A stretch of DNA of 47,017 nt from Syntrophales bacterium (GTDB taxonomy: Bacteria; Desulfobacterota; Syntrophia; Syntrophales; UBA5619): assembly GCA_023229765.1 (NCBI GenBank), contig JALNYO010000026.1, positions 1-47,017 on the forward strand, given 5' to 3'. The first letter of the stretch is position 1. Each line of letters begins with the position of its first letter. Positions 42,541-47,017 of the stretch are shown one piece after another. The notes below the pieces were generated by a model. That model saw nothing but the letters and a program-made list of their open reading frames with translations, was not told where the DNA came from and did no database searches. Position numbers and translations under genes: made by a program.

Positions 42541-42905
42541 AGGCTGTAGGATACGCGAGCGTCCTCCGATTCCCATACGGTGACGCGGGTAATGGGGGCG
42601 TTTGCGGATTTGGCCTTTTCCGCCAATCTTTCAAACATGAATTGGGCGATGACCTCCGAAGAGGGATTGAGGTCTTTTAAACAAGGTAACTCATTCAAGT
42701 ATTTATGATCAAGTTCCTCAAGTATTTCGTTTGTCCAGCGCTTCAGCAGGCGAAAATCGAGCAGCAGGCCGTCCTTGTTCAGATCCTGTGCCCCCGCTGA
42801 AACCTCGACGGTGAAATTATGGCCGTGCAGTCCCTCGCACTTTCCGCCAATGTCGCGCAACTGATGGGCCGCAGCAAAAGATTTTCTTATCGTCACTTCG
42901 AACAT
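42537..42905 (-). CDS. queD: 6-carboxy-5,6,7,8-tetrahydropterin synthase (QueD)
   Basis: Second step of queuosine/7-deazaguanine synthesis, acting on the FolE2 product. The 122 residues show AAHQLRDIGGKCEGLHGHNF, with zinc ligands H14, H27 and H29 and catalytic Cys23; ELDHKYLN and VWESEDARV supply the Asp-His and Glu. GGGGAGGACATTTTC precedes the ATG. First gene of the queD-folE2-nadE-zinc-ribbon operon. No preQ1 riboswitch was recognised upstream. Confidence 0.93.
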   Translation of the reverse strand: MFEVTIRKSFAAAHQLRDIGGKCEGLHGHNFTVEVSAGAQDLNKDGLLLDFRLLKRWTNEILEELDHKYLNELPCLKDLNPSSEVIAQFMFERLAEKAKSANAPITRVTVWESEDARVSYSL

Positions 42906-43241
42906 GAAAATGTCCTCCCCTTATTTTCGTTGCCCTATATCACAAAAAAGGCGCAGGCGATAAGCGGAAAATAATGAAAATGTTTGCAAAGTAAAACATC
43001 CGAAGATTTTCATGCTTCGTTGTGCCCCACGGGCAGGGGGGTTTAAAAGAAATAATTGAGTGATCTGTCCGCGCAGAGAGAAACGCAGGCGTTTGGCAAA
43101 TATTGGCCGATCATTGCGTTACTGACAAGGACTGGTTTGTCATGCTGTTATTCGGAAGCATATTTTATTGACACACAGGCCTGTTCTCCCTATACTTCCC
43201 CATCGAAACGGATTTCTCATTACAATACAGGACCGCGACTC
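42906..43241. other. Divergent gap between queD and the MFS gene
   Basis: Up to 336 bases, depending on the MFS start. It holds the repeat copy at 43016-43045. Promoters for both sides are expected, but none is convincing. Confidence 0.4.
43016..43045. repeat. Short hairpin repeat, copy 2
   Basis: Begins TTCGTTGTGCCCC, carries CGGGCA as the other arm, then a G-run and TTTAA. Same layout as 2312-2344. Confidence 0.45.
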
Positions 43242-44507
43242 TTGAAAACGGAAACACAAAGCGACTTCGTCTGGCTTACCGGGATATGCTTAAGCCGCAG
43301 TTTTTTTGCGTTAGTTTTTACCGCCTACTCGGCGGCGCTGCCGTTGCTGAAAACCGATTGGGAAATGTCGGCAAGCCAGTCTGGCCTGATACAATCAGCC
43401 TGGCATGCCGGTTATCTTATATCGCTTTTTATGGTCGGTTTCATTGCCGATCGATTCGGCGCTAAAAAAACGTATCTTGTCGGCAGCGTTCTGGCCGCCT
43501 TAAGCGCGCTGATCTTTGCGTTTTTTGCTGACGGCTTTGTCTCCGGTTTTCTCCTTTACGGTTTTACCGGATTATGTTCGGGAGCCTCCTATACCCCGGG
43601 CCTTACCCTCGTTGCAGAGCGCTATTCACCCCTGGAGCGCGGCCGTGCCATGGGTTGGTTTCTTGCCGCCGCTTCGCTGGGGTACGGCGTATCGCTGTTT
43701 TTGAGCGGTATTTTAATGCCAAAGGTCGGCTGGCAGGGCTCTTTCATTGTCACTGCGTGCGGACCGCTTATCGCAATGATGATCTCGTTCTGGACCCTGC
43801 GCGCGACACCCAACGTGGTTCATCCGCACGGAAATGAACTCACTGGAATCCGCGCGCTCCGCGCCGTCTGGAAAAACAGGCCGGCCATGCTTCTGATCTG
43901 GGCTTATGTATTTCATGCGTGGGAACTGCTCGGGTTATGGGCATGGTTGCCTGCATATTTAGCGGCGTCTCTCGTCCAGAAGGGCGCCATGAACATTCAG
44001 GCCGCCGGTTTCGGGGCCCTCTTCACCGCCCTCACTTACATTACCAGCATGAGCGGCAGCATTTACGGCGGCGCCCTCTCGGATCGCCGGGGAAGAACCA
44101 GAACCATCCTCTGGGGCGCCTGCCTGAGCATCATGTGCTCCTTTACGTTCGGATGGATGATGACTCTGCCGCTGTGGCTCCTGGTGTTAGTAGCTTCGCT
44201 CTACAACGTTACCGCGATTGCCGACTCGTCGGTCTATTCAACGGCGCTTACCGAACTGGTTCCCTCCCACTATCTGGGCGCCGCTTATGCGCTGCGCTCG
44301 GTACTTGGTTTCGGCGCCGGGATCGTCAGTCCCTGGGTGTTTGGGCTTGTGCTCGACTGGATGCGCGGCGAACCGTTCCGCTCGGAGACGATGGCGTGGG
44401 GGCTTGCGTGGACCGCGCTGGGCGTCGGCGCAGTCCTGGGGCCGCTGATGACTTTAATGTTGCGCGCCACGCCCGAGGCGCAAAAGATGGCAGGCGGAAA
44501 AAAATAG
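43242..44507 (+). CDS. Major facilitator superfamily transporter
   Basis: A 12-TM secondary transporter of about 421 residues. The MFS loop GFIADRFGAKKTYLVG after helix 2 and the repeat-half loop GGALSDRRGRTRTILWG are present. The open frame runs back to a TTG at 43056, but those 62 residues are polar and unlike a transporter start. No ATG precedes the first helix, so TTG 43242, with GGACCGCGAC upstream, is a tentative choice. Substrate unknown. It stands alone before the haem genes. Confidence 0.8.
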   Translation: MKTETQSDFVWLTGICLSRSFFALVFTAYSAALPLLKTDWEMSASQSGLIQSAWHAGYLISLFMVGFIADRFGAKKTYLVGSVLAALSALIFAFFADGFVSGFLLYGFTGLCSGASYTPGLTLVAERYSPLERGRAMGWFLAAASLGYGVSLFLSGILMPKVGWQGSFIVTACGPLIAMMISFWTLRATPNVVHPHGNELTGIRALRAVWKNRPAMLLIWAYVFHAWELLGLWAWLPAYLAASLVQKGAMNIQAAGFGALFTALTYITSMSGSIYGGALSDRRGRTRTILWGACLSIMCSFTFGWMMTLPLWLLVLVASLYNVTAIADSSVYSTALTELVPSHYLGAAYALRSVLGFGAGIVSPWVFGLVLDWMRGEPFRSETMAWGLAWTALGVGAVLGPLMTLMLRATPEAQKMAGGKK

Positions 44508-44647
44508 CGGGCGGCTGCGGCAGTTCAGGCGTTGAGAGATTTGAGCAGCCTGCCGTTTGCATTCATGCGCTGGCGTAATTAACCACTATCTTTTTGGCGT
44601 CATCTGGTTTATATACCCCTCCAAATTTATCAAGGAGATCAACGCTT

Positions 44648-45682
44648 ATGTCACGAGCCGACCGCTATTTGAATGCATGTAAAAAAGAGGCCGTGGACTG
44701 CACGCCCGTCTGGATCATGAGGCAGGCGGGCCGCTACCTCGAGGAGTACCGCGCAGTAAGAACCAAGCACAGCTTCATCGAGGTGTGCAAGACGCCGGAG
44801 CTCGCGGTGGAGCTCACCCTGCAGCCCGTCCGGCGCTTTGAAATAGATGCCGCCATCATCTTCGCCGACATCCTGCTGCCGCTGGAAAAGATGGGGATTG
44901 ATTTTGAATTCACCAAGGACGACGGCCCCCGGATCAACAACACCGTCCGGACGCGGGCCGATGTGGAAAAAATCCGGGCGATCAATCCGATGGAAGAGAT
45001 GGCCTACCTGATGGACGCAATCCGGATGGCGAAGCGCGAACTGAACGGCAAGGTTCCGCTGATCGGTTTCTCGGGGGCGCCGTTTACGCTGGCGAGCTAC
45101 ATCACCGAGGGGGGCGGTTCCCGGAACTATCTTTACACCAAAACGCTGATGTACCAGGAACCCGCTACCTGGCATCTGCTGATGGAAAAGCTGACCGACA
45201 TGGTGATTGTTTACCTGAATGACCAGATCAAGGCGGGCGTGCAGGCCGTGCAGGTCTTCGACAGTTGGGTCGGATGCCTCTCGCAGGCCGATTACCGGGA
45301 GTTTGTGCTGCCCCACCAGAAACGCCTGATGGCCTCGCTTGATCAATCGGCGCCGCATGTCCATTTTGCCTTTAACGCATCGCATCTGCTGAAGCTGATC
45401 CAGGAGGCCGGGGGCGATGTGATCGGCCTGGATTGGCGCATCGAGATCGACGCGGCATGGAAGGAGCTCAACTATGAGAACGGAGTCCAGGGAAACCTTG
45501 ATCCGGTGGCCCTCTACGGTTCGCGGTCGTACATCAAACGCCGGGTTGCGGAGATCCTCGCTAAGGCGGGAAATAGGAACGGCCACATCTTCAACCTCGG
45601 CCACGGCATCCTGCCAACGGCGCCTATTGACAACGTGAAATACATGATCGACATAGTCCACGAACTGAGTGCAAGAAAATGA
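44648..45682 (+). CDS. hemE: Uroporphyrinogen decarboxylase
   Basis: Decarboxylates uroporphyrinogen III to coproporphyrinogen III. ATG 44648 with AAGGAG upstream (44631-44636) is chosen; an in-frame extension to 44594 is unsupported. The 344 residues match the usual length. The N-terminal signature PVWIMRQAGRYLEEYR holds the active-site Arg residues, and GFSGAPFTLASYITEGG is the second signature. Overlaps hemH by four bases, so the haem genes are coupled. Confidence 0.96.
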   Translation: MSRADRYLNACKKEAVDCTPVWIMRQAGRYLEEYRAVRTKHSFIEVCKTPELAVELTLQPVRRFEIDAAIIFADILLPLEKMGIDFEFTKDDGPRINNTVRTRADVEKIRAINPMEEMAYLMDAIRMAKRELNGKVPLIGFSGAPFTLASYITEGGGSRNYLYTKTLMYQEPATWHLLMEKLTDMVIVYLNDQIKAGVQAVQVFDSWVGCLSQADYREFVLPHQKRLMASLDQSAPHVHFAFNASHLLKLIQEAGGDVIGLDWRIEIDAAWKELNYENGVQGNLDPVALYGSRSYIKRRVAEILAKAGNRNGHIFNLGHGILPTAPIDNVKYMIDIVHELSARK

Positions 45683-46569
45683 AAACCGCCGTCATCCTTC
45701 TAACCCTGGGCGGCCCTCGCTGCCAAGAGGAGATACCGGAGTTCATAAAGCATTTTATCGGCAGGGAGCTGCCTCCGCCGGCGATGAAGGCCGTCATCGA
45801 ACGATACCGCCTGATCGGCGGTTTTTCGCCGCTGGCGCGCATCACCGAGGAACAGACCAAGGCTTTGGGCGAGGCGCTGGGCGAAGAATATCTCTGTTTC
45901 CCCGCTTTTCGCCATGCACAGCCGTTCATTGAAGATGTACTTGAAAGCGCCGCGGCGGCGGGAGTGGCGCGGATTCTGGTCCTGCTGCTCTCTCCCTTCT
46001 ATACGAGCGTCACTACCGGGAATTACATAGACGTCGCAAAAGTCCACATCGCCAAGATGTCCCTCTCCACACCGGTTGATTTCATCCACAGTTGGTATAG
46101 AGAACCGCTTTTTATCGAAAGCTGGGTGAAGCAGATCGCCAGCGACTCGTTCGACGAGCGGGCCTTTTACCTCTTTTCGGCGCACAGCCTGCCGCTGAGA
46201 TACGCCGATGAGCCTTACCGGCGACAGATTGAGGAGACCGTTTCCCTCGTTGCCTCCCGCGCCGGCATCCTGAACCATGCGCTCGGCTGGCAGAGCATCC
46301 CGGAGCGTCAGCCGGAACCGTGGATTACCCCGATCGTCGAAGATAAAATTGATTTCATCGCCGCCGCCGGGTTTAAAGAGATCATCCAGGTTCCGATCGG
46401 CTTCACCGCCGACCATATCGAGACGCTCTTCGATATTGACATCACCCACCGGCAGTACGCCCTGGCAAAAGGGCTTTCCTTCCGGCGCATTGCCTCTCTT
46501 AATGCCGGCGCTGCTTTTATCCGGGCCTTGAAAGAGGTCGTAACCAAGTTTGATCACGATGAACGATAA
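45679..46569 (+). CDS. hemH: Ferrochelatase
   Basis: Inserts ferrous iron into the porphyrin. The ATG overlaps the hemE stop (ATGA). In the 296 residues, LFSAHSLPLRY contains the metal-binding His and GFTADHIETLFDIDIT the partner Glu; SPFYTSVTTGNYIDV replaces the commoner PQYS form. It is a little shorter than the 310-330 of many bacterial enzymes and has no C-terminal membrane tail. The stop overlaps the next gene by 11 bases. Confidence 0.93.
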   Translation: MKTAVILLTLGGPRCQEEIPEFIKHFIGRELPPPAMKAVIERYRLIGGFSPLARITEEQTKALGEALGEEYLCFPAFRHAQPFIEDVLESAAAAGVARILVLLLSPFYTSVTTGNYIDVAKVHIAKMSLSTPVDFIHSWYREPLFIESWVKQIASDSFDERAFYLFSAHSLPLRYADEPYRRQIEETVSLVASRAGILNHALGWQSIPERQPEPWITPIVEDKIDFIAAAGFKEIIQVPIGFTADHIETLFDIDITHRQYALAKGLSFRRIASLNAGAAFIRALKEVVTKFDHDER

Positions 46570-47017
46570 AAAAATAGCCATAGTCGGCGGCGGCATCTCC
46601 GCCTTGGCCTGCGCCGTAACTCTGAAGGAAAAAGGCTTCAACTTTACGCTCTTCGAGAAAGAAGACGCCGTCGGCGGCAAATTATTCACCGAAAATATCG
46701 GCGACTTTACCATCGAAGGCGGACCCGACAGTTACCTGCCGGAGAAGGTCTGGTCGGTGCAGTTGATAAAAAAGGTGGGGCTTGCCGACCGGATGCTCTG
46801 CTCGAACGATGAGCGCAAGGGGACCTTCATCTATTCCGGGGGACGTCTCCATCCGCTTCCGGAAGGCGTAATGCTGATGGTTCCCACGATGATCATGCCG
46901 TTGGCCAAGTCCGGCCTCATCTCTTGGCCGGGAAAAATGCGGATGGGCATGGAGCTCTTCGTCCCGCCCCGAAAAGATACGAAGGACGAAAGCCTTGCCG
47001 AATTCGTTACGCGCCGG
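46559..47017 (+). CDS. hemG: Protoporphyrinogen oxidase, flavoprotein type (partial)
   Basis: The first 153 codons of a FAD-dependent HemY/HemG-type oxidase, cut by the window edge. The start MNDKKIAIVGGGISALACAV is the dinucleotide-binding GxGxxG fold, followed by FEKEDAVGGKLFTENIGDF and the EGGPDSYL segment common to these oxidases. Overlaps hemH by 11 bases. With hemE and hemH it implies haem made by either the protoporphyrin or the coproporphyrin route; oxygen-independent use in an anaerobe would need another electron acceptor. The symbol hemY is used equally for this type. Confidence 0.88.
   Translation, partial: MNDKKIAIVGGGISALACAVTLKEKGFNFTLFEKEDAVGGKLFTENIGDFTIEGGPDSYLPEKVWSVQLIKKVGLADRMLCSNDERKGTFIYSGGRLHPLPEGVMLMVPTMIMPLAKSGLISWPGKMRMGMELFVPPRKDTKDESLAEFVTRR

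Noticed and set aside
42906..43015. preQ1 riboswitch upstream of queD
   Set aside because: No compact stem followed by the A-rich tail that pairs back into its loop could be found.
43056..43241. N-terminal extension of the MFS protein from TTG 43056
   Set aside because: The extra 62 residues are polar with several Cys and look unlike a transporter start; there is no ribosome site.
44651..45661. Long open frame antisense to hemE (336 codons)
   Set aside because: It mirrors the GC-rich hemE codons, has no recognisable domain and no ribosome site, and hemE itself is unmistakable.
45700..46713. Long open frame antisense to hemH (337 codons)
   Set aside because: Shadow of hemH and the start of hemG; composition is arginine/glycine-rich without motifs.

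Overview
The window reads as a chromosomal segment of an anaerobic or syntrophic Deltaproteobacterium, most like the Syntrophobacterales (Syntrophus/Smithella relatives). This is inferred from gene content, not from a marker gene: many CoA ligases, CoA-transferases and acyl-CoA enzymes, a branched-chain amino-acid type ABC transporter fused to acyl-CoA metabolism, a TRAP carboxylate transporter under a sigma-54 activator, and late haem synthesis genes. No rRNA, tRNA, integrase, transposase gene or CRISPR array was seen.

Layout. (1) 144-8187, plus strand: livM-livH-livK-livG-livF followed by a long-chain acyl-CoA ligase and an enoyl-CoA hydratase, an uptake-plus-activation module. (2) 8247-17580, minus strand: a worn defence/mobile island. 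It holds two conserved unknown genes, a BRO-N protein, a truncated type I restriction-associated DNA-binding protein, a broken AlbA_2-type ATPase, an intact GmrSD-like DUF262/DUF1524 nuclease with a coupled small partner, and a wrecked type I restriction locus (truncated HsdM, a KilA-N protein, truncated HsdR, no HsdS). Fragments of the island's own genes lie fused to other island genes, and a 34-bp perfect palindrome lies inside the KilA-N gene, with a compensated second copy in a gene relic 5 kb away. A 147-bp MITE-like element with 15-bp perfect terminal inverted repeats closes the island against the pabBC stop codon.

(3) 17941-23150, minus strand: hydantoinase/oxoprolinase, an HDAC-like deacetylase with a Cys-rich tail, a carboxymuconolactone-decarboxylase-family protein and a PabB-PabC fusion (p-aminobenzoate synthesis). 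(4) 23527-33545, minus strand: a catabolic operon of AMP-forming CoA ligase, class I CoA-transferase, glutaryl-CoA-dehydrogenase-like enzyme, CaiB/BaiF CoA-transferase, a TRAP transporter (dctPQM) and a biotin-dependent carboxyltransferase/decarboxylase subunit. A divergent sigma-54 activator (34117-35505) and a well-formed -24/-12 promoter between them make this a coherent inducible unit. The pairing of a GCDH-like enzyme that keeps the dicarboxylate-binding Arg with a CaiB/BaiF transferase and a decarboxylase-type subunit points to anaerobic glutarate or a related dicarboxylate as substrate.

(5) 35722-39428, plus strand: a small Ala/Pro-repeat lipoprotein with its own promoter and terminator, a YtxH protein, a DUF948-like membrane protein, an HNH nuclease and acetoacetyl-CoA synthetase. 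(6) 39504-42905, minus strand: queD-folE2 (start of queuosine synthesis), glutamine-dependent NAD synthetase and a zinc-ribbon protein, all translationally coupled or tightly packed. (7) 43242-47017, plus strand: an MFS transporter, then hemE-hemH-hemG/hemY, the last gene cut by the window edge.
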